64,000 bases of DNA, from assembly GCA_013407085.1 (NCBI GenBank), contig JACCGJ010012785.1, positions 1 to 64,000 on the forward strand, written 5' to 3'. Below are positions 34,276-45,319 of the stretch, one piece after another. The position numbers and the translations under genes are program-made. Under the pieces are notes generated by a model. That model was not told where the DNA came from. It ran no database searches and saw nothing but the letters and a program-made list of their open reading frames with translations. The stretch comes from Atriophallophorus winterbourni. Lineage: Eukaryota; Platyhelminthes; Trematoda; Plagiorchiida; Microphallidae. How positions within the stretch are numbered: position 1 is the first letter of the stretch; every line of letters starts with the position of its first letter.

Positions 34276-34470
34276 TTTGCATGCATCTCCATTACACATA
34301 CCCCACACCGGTGTGTATGATGGAAATGCATGCAAATGAGCTTTTTTGTTCATGGTCATGGGTTCAAACCTTGTCTACATGAGTGTGGGCTCATGAGTTA
34401 GAACAGGTTGGTCGTACCAACCGTATCCAACATTGGCATACAAGCGCAACCTGTTTGCTGGCTATTACCT
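34276..34470 (+). repeat. HHR-B copy with palindromic junction
   Basis: A minus arm (34,276-34,316) and plus arm (34,317-34,470) form a near-perfect palindrome, 'catttgcatgcatctcc' on the left mirrored by 'atgcatgcaaatg' on the right. It is centred on ACCGGT, the ribozyme's stem III palindrome. The plus arm continues through hairpin 1 and hairpin 2 (GGTTGGT/ACCAACC) and stops in the spacer. The ribozyme core itself is absent. Confidence 0.8.
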
Positions 34471-36576
34471 TTCAAAATGTATAACGTTGTACAAACGTTA
34501 AGAATTACCACAAAGTTCTTTCATGACCACAAAAATATCATCTTTTAGCGAAACTGTATAGTTAAAATTTCAATCGGTTTAGGCACACGGAATCGTTGTA
34601 TTTTTATTAAATCCTCACACACTTTAAACGTTCGATTTTTCCCATTCTACTTACCCAGAAATCAGAAATGTGTATGCCAGGAGAATAGAACAAACGAATG
34701 AATTTTAAGTTGTCAAAGTCGCTTTGTGTGTGTGATTTGTGTCTAGCAATGGCGACAAACGAAAGTTCCTCTCGATCACATATAAATCCCCAATTTTATT
34801 TACATCAATTAAGGCGATAAGATACCGTGTCGGCATATGTTGTAAAATGTTCTTTTGCTGCAATAGTATGAAATAACAACAACATGGGATGAAAATCCCT
34901 AGGAAAAGCACTCACCAATCATACTATTAGCAAACCAATTTAAATTAAAAGGCGGTATAGATCAAAGCAAACGTAGGCGCCAAAACCAGTTTAAACCATC
35001 ATTAACGTGATATTCAGACAGCTTGTGCTTTGATGTGCTGCCATATACGAACCAAAAAGCGCGCGCACACACACAAACACACGCAGACAAACACGCGCAA
35101 CCTAAAGCCCGTAAATCTGCATGAATGTAGAGCCAAACGAGAGGACTTGGTTGCGTGGAAACGATGATATATGTGCCACATTTCACGAGATTGAAAAACC
35201 ATGGATCATTCGTAAAGCGCGCAAACCCCACAACAGGCTCCATTGGCGCCAGATCATCCAATCATGTTTGCGAATGCTCGAGCATATCGACTGCTAACAT
35301 ATCTTGCATAACTTGCCACACGAAGCTTTAATCTTTGCCGAACGCCATCATTAGATCAATCAATCGCCATGAGAAAATATTGCTTCTGCTTCAATCAACC
35401 TCTAACAAATCAGACGAAACGTACTATGTGAAGTTCTATTGTGATTTTTTTTAAATTTCCCGCCAGAGATATGGCGTGGTGCCAAGCATTTTCTTGATTT
35501 TAATCAGATAACCTGCCGATCATACCAGGCGCTATTTTTGAAATAATGCTGTGAATATCAAAGATGTGTGAATAGGTAGATACAATCGCACATGCAGAGA
35601 AAGATGTTTAATATGTAGATTCGAATTTGAGCGATTTGAAACAGAGAATTTGTAAGTTCAATTTTTTTAGAAAAGTTCAATGTTCTGTTGTAAGAATTTG
35701 GTCTTTAGTGTCTAGTCACTAGGCAGGCTCTGACCATGCTGCTTTTGACTGCTATTTAGCTGTGGTTCAACTGATTTGAGCAGTTCTCGGACATCTGCTA
35801 TTTGATTCATTTGTTTCAACAATTTTGACTACAAATTACACAAAACGTCGAATGATTTTGTGTAAATATCATTTTCCTTTCAGTTTCATTCTGATTTCAA
35901 TTTGATGTACATCACAGAAACTGGATGATGACCACATTCTTCAAAGCATCTCACACAATTCCGCAGTCCGATTTGGGTATAACGATCCATCCCAGAATGA
36001 ATAAATCGGAACTCAGAACGCGGTTGATCCTGACGGTCAGCTAAGTTGCCGTGAGCTCTTCGTTCATCAGCCGAATGCGGCGCCCAACTTGAAGGCGACG
36101 ATGTACCCTGTCGTTACAAAACTATTCATTCAAAGTTCTTCATAGTACCGATGATACGGCCCTCCCAATGTGGTATTCCATAGTTTAACTCGTCCGAATC
36201 AAATAAAATATTTTCGCATACTATTGGCATGGCCTAGCTGAATTTAGCCGACGCTTTCGGTGAACGTGGATTAGTTGTGATCTCGGACAATGTAATTTGT
36301 TTCGAACGAGCATTACACAATGATCTACCTGATGTGATACTGAAGCAGTGGATTGGAATTGTCTGTTCAAAACTTACAAATGCTTTAACATTTTTTGAGA
36401 AACAGTTTACAAAGTTTACATGACCAATAATCCTTGCGCATGAAATGAATTGGAGGCAGCGAATTACGGTCGCTAATTATTTCAAACGAAACGCAATTAA
36501 AGTGCCAATGTTCAGCATAAAATTAGGAGTGAAACACGAAATTGGGATATATTTTGGACCGATCGTGTATTCATAA
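34471..36576. other. No recognisable gene
   Basis: A CA-rich run at 35,061-35,095 and a 99-codon minus-strand frame across it (34,962-35,261), partly encoded by the repeat (ACVCVCAR) and not recognisable. Otherwise AT-rich DNA. Confidence 0.45.
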
Positions 36577-37046
36577 TGCAAAGGAATTTGTGTGCAATCG
36601 GTTAGAGTAGTTTTTGGGTAACGTTTCACTTGTGACACAGAAGCTTCGTCAGACCGAGGGTGATAGTCAGGACAGGGAACATGATTAAGTTTTAGTCAAC
36701 CCCCCATTACTGATTTGACCTTACCGCTAAACAGTCTATAGTCCGCCTACGGTGTATTACATCTCGTAGGCATGACCAGGGTCAGTGGTCGCTTCGCCTA
36801 TTAGTGTTTATCCACATCAATCTAATACAAGTGAACACGGTCAAGATCGGTTGACACAGCAGCCCACTTGCGTAAAAGTGCATAACTAACGGGGCTAAAA
36901 CTAGGCTATTTTTGAAGAAAAACCAAAATCTAATTAACTAGTATGTATAAGGTGAATAAAAACTATTTACCTTCGCTTCTGTGTCAGAAGTGAAACGTTA
37001 CCCCAAACCTGTTCTAACCGATTGCACTCAAATTTCTTTGCCGGAA
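36577..37046. mobile_element. Long terminal-inverted-repeat element, non-autonomous
   Basis: About 70 bp at 36,577-36,650 is inverted at 36,975-37,046, with blocks such as 'gtgcaatcggttaga', 'ggtaacgtttcactt' and 'tgacacagaagc' in both arms and roughly 10 mismatches. The ~325-bp middle has no coding frame. This is the structure of a MITE or fold-back DNA transposon. I could not define a clear target-site duplication or assign a superfamily. Confidence 0.75.
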
Positions 37047-37439
37047 GAGCAGAAACAATCAAAGTCACGCAAGTATAACAACACAATGATGTTGTCCACG
37101 TTATGTCTTGATAACAGATTGATAGAAAAGGAGTTTTATCTGGTTATGTAAGTTTACTTGGTTGAATATTTCGGAAGAATACTGCGGAAAGCACCATGGA
37201 GTTGACCGCTATAAGGAGTAAAATCAAGTTTCGCGCAAAAACCCAAGTCGTTCCAGCCAATCGGCTACTCCAACCCTATTTAGGTCAGACTCAGTCAACA
37301 ATAACGTCGTCAGCGTATGGAAATGTGAAAGTGGTAAGTGGATATCATAAAGCGGGAAAGTTCGTTGGAGAAATAGATAGATAGACTTGAAGGATCTTCT
37401 TCGACTAAGAAGAACCAAATCCGTTGATTTCACCTAAAC

Positions 37440-37545
37440 AGCGCATGTAGATCCCGATCGTACTGTCCCTTCTCTGATGAGTGCCAGCAGCACGAAACCG
37501 AGCGTGTTGTGTGTGATGAAAATGCATGCTAATCAGCATTTTATG
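37440..37545 (+). repeat. HHR-B fragment
   Basis: Spacer end ('gcgcatgtagatcccgatcg'), ribozyme region and the 3' end 'gatgaaaatgcatgctaatc' followed by a T run. No hairpin region is left, so this is the 3' ~100 bp of a unit. Confidence 0.75.
37465..37510 (+). ncRNA. Hammerhead ribozyme motif, family B, cleavage site changed
   Basis: CTGATGA and GAAA are both intact, and stem II is GTGC/GCAC with loop CAGCA. After GAAACC the palindrome and cleavage site read GAGC instead of GGTC, so U16.1 is lost and cleavage is not expected. Confidence 0.65.
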
Positions 37546-39351
37546 TTTATTATTATGTTTAAAATCGTCTTCTTTGTCAGTAGGTTGACTAGTTTAACAT
37601 CGCTCTCATGTAACCTGTAAATCGGGGTATTTGCAAATTTGAGCTCTACTTATTCAGGCCATTTCCGTTGATTCAATCGGCTGATATATTCACTGATTGG
37701 TTCAGTCATTAATAGCTCCACGGTACTAGTCTCATTCAAGTGCAACTTTGCTGGAAGCAATTGACTTTCAACGATCCTTGGCTTCTTCATATGGGAAAAA
37801 GAAGCTTTTTGGGTGAAAGGAGACAAGCGGTAAAGATTACCAATGTTTTGGTGTTGTTCAGGTATTCAAAGAATAATCTGTACAGCTGGTTTCTGGTGGT
37901 TTAGGGAAATCAGTTGGAAAGAGAATAGCTTCATATAAATGTACTAAATTAGCTACTACTTTGAACCCGTTATTATTTGGTGTTCATGCCCCAAGCACGA
38001 TGCTTGTAAACCAGATCATACTGTAACGAGAACCCTCATTCGCTTGCGTAGCACAGCATAACCTGTTCGGTCCTGTTTGCACTTATCATGTGTTGACAAT
38101 ACGTTCGGGATTTGGATGCCTTAAAACAGTGGAGGAACGGTAAACAAAACTTGAACTTGTATGTCACTTTCGGAGGACCAACACAGTACTACTGCCAAAA
38201 CAAGCTTTTCGAATTGTTATACAATTTGAATTATTGCATCTAAATAGCTAGAGCTATTTGAGCACCGCTGAGACAATAGCCATGAAACTCTTTAGAACAC
38301 AATGCGTCCAACAAACGATTATTGTGTAGTTTGTTATCACCGTAGCCAACATCAACGTCTACTGACGGAGTCTAAATTTGAGGCTCACTGAACCTAATCT
38401 TACTGTTTCCACCTGATGACCACAAACAGCCAGAATCCGGTAGTGCAGTGTAATTTCTGGGGATGTGAGCAACAAATCGCTTTGAGTCTAAGTTATATTA
38501 GGTAATATCGGGTTTCTGTTTGTTTCATATTGGTTAAATACATTTTGATGTGTTTGATGCACAGCTCCGACGTGAAGTACCGAAAAGATAGTCTTCGATC
38601 TAAGTGAGTTTATTGTTCTTATGATATCGTGGCTCACATTACAACGAGTAACAATGCCTCGTAACAAAAATCTCAATAGAATGGCACTGTCTCGTACCCA
38701 ATTAGATTCAACTCATTCCCACCGTAACATGCTATGATCATTCATTGAGAATATTAAAAAAGTTGTTCTTCTGGTTGTGAATAAATGGTTGCTTGATCAC
38801 ATCAAAGCGAAAAGCCTCCAGACCTCCGCGCGCAAACGAATTGATCATGATGATGGAATTATTTCGTGGTTTTGTTCGTGTGTGTATTGTAACTCAGCTG
38901 CAGACACCTGAGCAGCAGCAGCACACGTGCAAATTTTGATCGATGGATATCAGTCACACGGTGTTCCGTTCTACAGCGTCGTAAGCGGCGGTCTCTTTCA
39001 TCTCACTGAGTCGTTCTGTTTCGTTCTGCTAATTACAGCTAAGCTCAAGAACATAAATGAATTTTCCGCGGGAATCCTAGAATACACCAAGTGAGATCAA
39101 CCTGTTTATTGTCATCTATGCCATCTATTCATAATTCAAGACCTGCATGAATGGTGTGGTGTTGTTTAATAAACAGATAGCCTTCTGATCTGTGTTGCCA
39201 TTATGCTTGGTCTAATTACTTGATTGTGGTAAGGGATACATTGGTGGTACGAGACTGTAACTGAAAAAACGAATGTCTGAAAACCATACAAGTTGGTTTA
39301 ACAAAATTTGTTCCAATATTGTGAATAGTTCGAGATAATTCAATGTAATTG
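37546..39351. other. No recognisable gene; two decayed hammerhead-repeat pieces
   Basis: 38,036-38,185 is a decayed minus-strand HHR-B-like piece ('cctgtttgcacttatcatg'). 38,380-38,490 is a plus-strand HHR-A piece with CTGATGA, loop AAACA, GAAT (consensus GAAA) and CCGGTA, ending 'gtgagcaacaaatcgcttt'. The rest shows no gene. Confidence 0.6.
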
Positions 39352-39960
39352 ACGATTTTTAATGGTATAAAAAGCAACATGCTTAAGAACAACTATAGGA
39401 TGGTAAAAGTTGAATGTTGAATTAGATTAGGCAGTATATAAGTGCTCGGGAAACGAATAATTCAATAAAAAATTCGTCTAATTTCGTTTTAAAGTCATGC
39501 AAGCTCGTAGGGTGAGCAACGGTAAAAGGTGAACGGTTTCAAGTAAAACAGACAAGGAGAAAATAAAAATACGTTTCAGGCTGGAATGGGGTACCACCAG
39601 AACATATTCATGGGTCCGATAGTTCCCCGTAACACTTCGCGTGAATAAATCATGTAAGGGGTGGTTCGGATATGGAATGTTTTGAAACGTAACATAAGGT
39701 CTCCACTGATTCGTCGATAGGGAACGTCGAACAGATTCAGTTGAGCTATCGCTTCTTTATAAGACCTGTTTCGGATGCTGAGAACTAGTTTTGTTGAGCG
39801 GTGATAGATTCGCTGCAGAAGTTCAACATCCTTCTTTAACCACGGAGACCATGACTGCACACCGTATTGCATGACTGGTCTCAAGTATGTATTCATGATC
39901 CTTGGGAATATCTCGGGCAAAAATTTCCCAAATTCAAGCCCAACCCACCTGATTGACATG
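39352..39960 (-). mobile_element. CR1-like LINE 3' portion (5'-truncated)
   Basis: Minus-strand frame 39,576-39,959: LPEIFPRIMNTYLRPVMQYG, VQSWSPWLKKDVELLQRIYH, STKLVLSIRNRSYKEA, RRISGDLMLRF. The 3' UTR ends at about 39,352 ('aatggtataaaaagcaacat'). Same subfamily as 18,715-19,465. Confidence 0.85.
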
Positions 39961-40088
39961 GGTCACCGAATGAAACCAGAGGATGAGTTCTCCATGCTTT
40001 GCACGGTTCCCAAATGTGTCACAAAGACCTGGGTAAAACATTTTGAGAAAAGCTAAGGTAATATCGAACGAAATCTTGCGAGATCACA

Positions 40089-40647
40089 CACTGTCTTAGC
40101 AAAAATTGATATTGAATGAAACAGTTTCAGTGATAACACGTGATAATGATTTTTTCAATGTTTGACATTGATTACATTCTTTCTTCCATTTTCTTATGCA
40201 TTTATTGTAGAGGCTGTCATAAAACACAAGCAGGGATTCTTTCTCTCTATTTACTGGATATTTTTGTTCAAAATGAAAGAATTAGTGGCTGAAAGCTTGT
40301 AGGATTACCGCTCATAATTCACTAGACTCAAAAACGACAAAAATTGTTCGAGGGTCGCAAGAGAAGGATAAGATCTAGAAGATTCTAAGCTAAACCTTTG
40401 TTATATTTCTTACAAAGTTAAGTAATTAATTAAGTCGTCAATAAGAAAATAATTTCACCTTAGTTGCGCTAAAGTAATACGACTTTGTGAAGCAATATCC
40501 GGGTACAACTATGTATTAATTTCTTCATGAAACCATTTACCATGGCTCTTCATCTCTTTGTCAAAAACGTTTAAGAACAGTCGATTTACAAATGTGTCTC
40601 AATAACTTTATGAATCCAGAGCATTCGGTTTTCCATTAGGTGTGACT
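40089..40647. repeat. Duplicated block, copy 1 (left of gap)
   Basis: About 560 bp, from 'cactgtcttagcaaaa' to 'ttccattaggtgtgact', ending directly at a 20-N gap. It recurs to the right of the gap at roughly 95% identity by eye. No coding signal. Confidence 0.9.
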
Positions 40648-40667
40648 NNNNNNNNNNNNNNNNNNNN
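40648..40667. other. Assembly gap (20 N)
   Basis: Twenty N characters lie between the two copies of the duplicated block, so the junction and true spacing are unknown. Confidence 1.
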
Positions 40668-40911
40668 CACTGTCTTAGCAAAAAATTGATATTGAATGGA
40701 ACAGTTTCAGTGATAACACGTGATAATGATTTTTCAATGTTCGACATTGATTGCATTCTTTCTTCCATTTGCTCATGCATTTATTGCAGAGGCTGTTATA
40801 AAACACGAATAGGGATTCTTTCGCTCTATTTACTGCATATTTTTGTTCAAAATGAAAGAATTAGTGGCCGAATGCTTGTAGGATTACCGCTCATAATTCA
40901 CTAGACAAATG

Positions 40912-40952
<41 letters not shown>

Positions 40953-41658
40953 TTGGTTACACACTTCATAATGTATATATTATAATAAGTGTTGAAAAAC
41001 AATTCCAGTTTGAACACACCGACAAATTTGAATGGCATCAGCGATTTTTGTGACGCCCGAGCTTGCATCAGAGCCAATTCTTCAAACAGTGAAAAAGGCT
41101 AGATTGAGTTTTCATTCATTCTTGCTCATTGTAAAGTGCAAATACACGACTATGAGCACATTGAACTCTCGGCAATGTTGCGTAAGTATGTCATTGTATT
41201 TTCCACCCGCGAAAGTTCCGTTGCAATCGACTAATTGAACGCAATCTGAACTCCATGTGCGCATGAATACGAACGATTACGCTGACATCGAATCTGACCG
41301 TACAGAAATGTTGCCTACTCAAAAACGACAAAATCGGTCGAGGGTCGCAAGAGAAGAAAAGTGATGAAGATATGATCTGGAAGATTCTAAGCTAAACCTC
41401 CATTATCTTTCATACAAAATTTAAGCAATTAATTAAGTCCTCAATAATTTCACCGTAGTCGCGCTAAAATAATACGACTTTCTGAAGCAATCTCCGGGTA
41501 CAACTATAAATCAATTTCTTCATACAACTATTTACCATGGCTCTTCCTCTCTTTTTTTTAAAAATAACTACCTTTAAACGTTTAAGAACAGTCGATTTAC
41601 AAATGTGTCTAAATAACTTTATGAATCGAAAGCATTCGGTTTTCCATTAGATGTGACT
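40668..41658. repeat. Duplicated block, copy 2, interrupted by ~415-bp insert
   Basis: 40,668-40,906 and 41,320-41,658 together equal copy 1. Between 'cactaga' and 'ctcaaaaacgac' copy 2 carries about 415 extra bases (40,907-41,319), beginning with a (TA)n run (40,913-40,948) and otherwise of unknown origin. The two copies may be real tandem duplicates, or two haplotypes kept side by side in the assembly. Confidence 0.88.
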
Positions 41659-41660
41659 CC

Positions 41661-42282
41661 GTCATATAATTTTGGTGCCAGTTAAAACTTTTTGTGGAAA
41701 ATGAAACGATAAATACCTGACACATCATGGCGTCAGTTTAAATAACATTTTCTCGTACTTCATTAGTAGAACAGTGATAATCTATTCATATGATTAAAAA
41801 TCCTAACAGACCTAATGTATTCTTGAAGAGCATCTACCAGCGTCTCATGATTCACCGTTGAAGGAATCTCGATAAGAATTGAGGGCGCCTCGGCTATTAA
41901 AATGCGGAGAAGAAGAAAGAGGTGTTAAGATTTCTTCCGGATGGATAATTGCGAAGATTACGAACCGGTTATTAATGCTCAAATTGCAACAATCTTTCCA
42001 CTCCTGGCGAATTAATTATGATCGTGATTAAAACTAAGAAAAAAGTGAAATAAATTATCCGCTCAACTCAGATACTGCTTCAGATAGAATATTTTGAAGA
42101 AACTTCGAAAGGGAGCAAGCTCTTCGTGTGATGATGGGCTACCAATAAACAACAGAATTTAACTTTGAAAACTATACGCTTCATCTGTGAAAATGTTGGA
42201 AAAGGCTATCCGTGGAAAGATAGCAAACAAAAGGTGTTGAGTTTAAATTATATGTCATGCACTTGACGAACAAAGTTATACT
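41661..42282. other. No recognisable gene
   Basis: AT-rich, nothing recognised. Confidence 0.4.
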
Positions 42283-42668
42283 TGAATGCCACTGTTACAT
42301 AGGGTTCGTATTACGAACCACGATGTTCAAACACATAATTACAAAGTGATTCTAGATGACAGAAAACAGCCAGAAACCGGTAGTGGAGTGTAATTTCGGG
42401 GGATGTGAGCAACACATCACTTTGGTCATCCATAAGCGCCTTGAGTGTTTGACCACGAATCACTATGTGATTCTGTGTTTGAACATCGTGGTTCGTTGTA
42501 CGAACACTATGCAACAGTGGCATTCAAGTATACAGTTGTTTACCATTTATCCACTGTTTCAAGTCTCACTGAAACTAATCTTACTGTCTCCACCTGATGT
42601 CGGCAAACAGGCAGAAACTGTTAGTGGCGTGTAAGTGCGGGGGATGTGAACAACACATTATTTACTTG
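42283..42668 (+). mobile_element. HHR-A element with inverted arm
   Basis: The inverted arm 42,284-42,353 is followed by direct sequence 42,354-42,668, which is one unit plus a second ribozyme region. The left end 'caaagttatacttgaatgcc' and right end 'gaacaacacattattt' match those of the insertion at 32,374. ACTTGAC occurs on both outer flanks (about 42,271 and 42,664), a possible 7-bp or slightly longer target duplication. Hairpin 1 GAATCAC/GTGATTC is perfect. Both ribozyme cores are damaged. Confidence 0.82.
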
Positions 42669-43690
42669 ACAATTATCATTGTGCTCTAAAAGATGGATGG
42701 TAAAGCAATAATATTACACATGGTGTAAACTTTATTGAAGTATTACTAATACCGTTTTGAAAAACAGTATTCATTGGGGTTAGTTTGGTGTTCGGCAAAT
42801 GCCTATTGCACACGAAAGAATCACAAAATTATTATATGGAATGCGTTGAAAATTTGCCTCTTATCGGTGTATCATTGAACATACTATTTTATGCAGTTGA
42901 CTGGTATAAACATGCACTCTCGAACGAGAATGTGAATTGAGAGAGTACTTGACTAACGAATACTGTATGTAGAGGCAAATATTGAATACAGTTTCGTGTA
43001 AAGTAACAGCGCTGTTTCTCACTAAAACTTGAAATATCAGAGTATCGTTTAAACGGAGGTAACAATTGTGAATGTTCCATGTAAAAAGGCGATTGAATAT
43101 GATGTGATTCTATAGGAAATGGAGAAACAACTGATTGGAGAGATTACGTGATAACAGGTGTAATCCTCATCATAATTTTACATGACACATTTACTCTATT
43201 ACGAGCTGTATACACCAATTAGTCTTAACCCGATTTCTCGAAGTCACTCTTTCTGTGGAACTTGATTCCCGGAAGCATGGAAACTGCGCGTATCCGGAAG
43301 TTACTCCAGCCAATTGCTTAGATTACCAAATTTATTGCAGCTACAACCTAATACTGCTGGCACGAAGATTCCTCAATGGATTTGAAGAGTCATTCAATTT
43401 AATAAAATGTGCACATAATAAAAGCGAGGATGTATTCCAACAACGAATAAATTGTAAAAATAATGCATCACAACTGTTCAACGTATAATGGGAGTTTAAA
43501 CATTTCGTGTACATATTTTGGGCCTTATAAAGCATAGCTTTTCATCCAAATATCATCTATGAATAAATCTATGAATCTATGAACTTCAAGTTACTTTGTT
43601 GATAGTCTGAAACCGTCTGGAAAACCTGGCTCGCAAAGAGACATCGGGATGTAGATATATTTCCGAAACCCGACATTGTCATCTTCGGTA
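42669..43690. other. No recognisable gene
   Basis: A possible LINE-like 3' tail lies at 43,500-43,590 (plus), ending in TGAATCTA-type repeats, but no coding part is attached. Otherwise nothing. Confidence 0.35.
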
Positions 43691-43815
43691 TCTCAAAAAT
43701 CAATAGGGACACTCGCATACCGCATGGTTCATCATAAACTCATCGAGTTTGGAAGCGAAAATCTCAACAGATTCTGATCGTGTGATTTCTTCAGGCAAAT
43801 AGTTCCAAGTGACCT
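43691..43815 (-). mobile_element. CR1-like LINE C-terminal fragment
   Basis: About 125 bp matching the minus-strand LINE at 27,460-27,570 ('cataccgcatggttcatca', 'actcatcgagtttggaagcg'). It is cut sharply where an opposite-strand LINE tail begins. Confidence 0.75.
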
Positions 43816-43985
43816 ATGGATTTTTACCTGATTCCTGAACTGCTCACTAAGCAAACAAATCCCGTTTTTACTACCTATGTTATTCGTAATTCCCATATTA
43901 TTCTGTGGTTTTTGTAAAGCTCTATGCTTTTTAGAACATTAAATTGAATTGAATTGTGTTGAATTCGGGAGGATGAATATACAGT
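43816..43985 (+). mobile_element. CR1-like LINE 3' UTR and tail
   Basis: Plus-strand 'tggatttttacctgattcc' to 'ttctgtggtttttgtaaagc' and an (ATTGA)n tail near 43,945. It matches the 3' UTR at 13,470-13,620. It is joined head-on to the minus-strand fragment on its left. Confidence 0.8.
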
Positions 43986-44559
43986 GAAGTAAACGAAGCA
44001 CGTTTCATACACTGTATATGTAGATTGACTCAATATTTTGCTTTTTACCTACTAGAATTTGACTACCTTGTAACTTCCGAGGATTAACGGATGCACAAAA
44101 AACAAACACGTCAGCGAATGTGTGAATATTCTAGTTGTTTATCGTTGTTTGTTTTCATTATGAGTCGCGTTTCTGAATAAACTTTCTTTACATATTTTTA
44201 GATTGATGGCAATTAGATGTATTTTCCAATACAAATATCCTCAAATGAGTATAAATCATTCCCATAGTTGTCGTGTTTTTGAAACCACACGCGATGTTGG
44301 GTAGTGAGAAGTACTAATCCTATGAGTTATAATTGATAATCTAGTAGTTTGATTGGAATTGTGTGAGATGAGTTTATTTTCGTAACTTTTTCTCACATTT
44401 ACCAATCCAAACAATCAATCGGACGTTCCAAAGGTTTTGTCAGGTCCATGATACAGCTTCCAAGAATACTGCCCAATATATACATAGAGCCCACCAATGA
44501 TTGCCACAGTACACCGTAAAAGTGAAAAGTGATAACATTTGATGACTTGTACAACACAG
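43986..44559. other. No recognisable gene
   Basis: AT-rich, nothing recognised. Confidence 0.4.
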
Positions 44560-44935
44560 ACCTTCCAACATATTTTGGTGCTCACATACCAATTTCTTAC
44601 ACACCACTACCGGTATCTGGCTGTTTTCCGTCATCGGGCGGAGACAGTAACCTCGGGTTCAGTGAGCCTTGAAACAGTGGTATAGTGGTACACAAAGGTA
44701 TACTTGTATGTTACTTTTTTATAGGTGTCATACAATGAACCACGATGTTCAAATAGAGAATCACAAATTGATTTTCGTTAGATCACTCAAAGCGCTTAAA
44801 AACGACCAATATATTTTGGTGCTCACATATCCACACATCCCTTACAGACCACTACCGGTCTCTGGCTGTTTGCTATCATCGGGTGGGGATAACACCATGC
44901 CGTTCAGTGAGCTTTGAACATGTTTATACATAAAT
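44560..44935 (-). repeat. HHR-A tandem dimer, minus strand
   Basis: Two direct units with ribozyme regions near 44,600-44,640 and 44,850-44,890, about 243 bp apart. Both keep ACCGGT, but the core reads CCGATGA or CCGATGAT, so C3 and U4 are affected. Hairpin 2 of the inner unit is partly decayed. Confidence 0.8.
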
Positions 44936-45312
44936 GCTGAAGCATACTGAAAACCATCCCCTTAAACACTTGCTAAAGCCCAATGGCCTTACTCGAACAC
45001 GAACACATTCAAAGGCTTTAAGCATTCCGCATTCTCGATTGGATATTCGTCGTAATTTTTTCTCGGTAAGAATTTGCTTCACTGAGAACGTTTGACCTGA
45101 AGAAATCACACGCTCGGAATCTGTTGAGGTTTTCGCTTCCAAACTCGATGAGTTTATGACGAACCATGCAGTGTGTGATTGTGCCTATTGATTTTGAGAT
45201 ATTTTATATTTTGTTTGTTCCATATACCTTGTCATCCTATGGTTATTGTTAAGCTTACTGCTTCTTTACTTTTTTTACTTTTACTTACTTTTACTTTGAT
45301 TACTTTACTTTC
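44936..45312 (+). mobile_element. CR1-like LINE 3' portion, plus strand
   Basis: Plus-strand sequence matching the reverse complement of 27,390-27,690 ('aatggccttactcgaacacg', 'gattggatattcgtcg', 'actcgatgagtttatgacg', 'cctatggttattgttaagct'). The tail is TTTACTTT-rich (45,270-45,312), unlike the tails of its relatives. Confidence 0.8.
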
Positions 45313-45319
45313 TGAGTTT

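Noticed and set aside
34962..35261. 99-codon minus-strand gene
   Set aside because: Its middle is encoded by a CA/GT repeat and nothing resembles a known protein.
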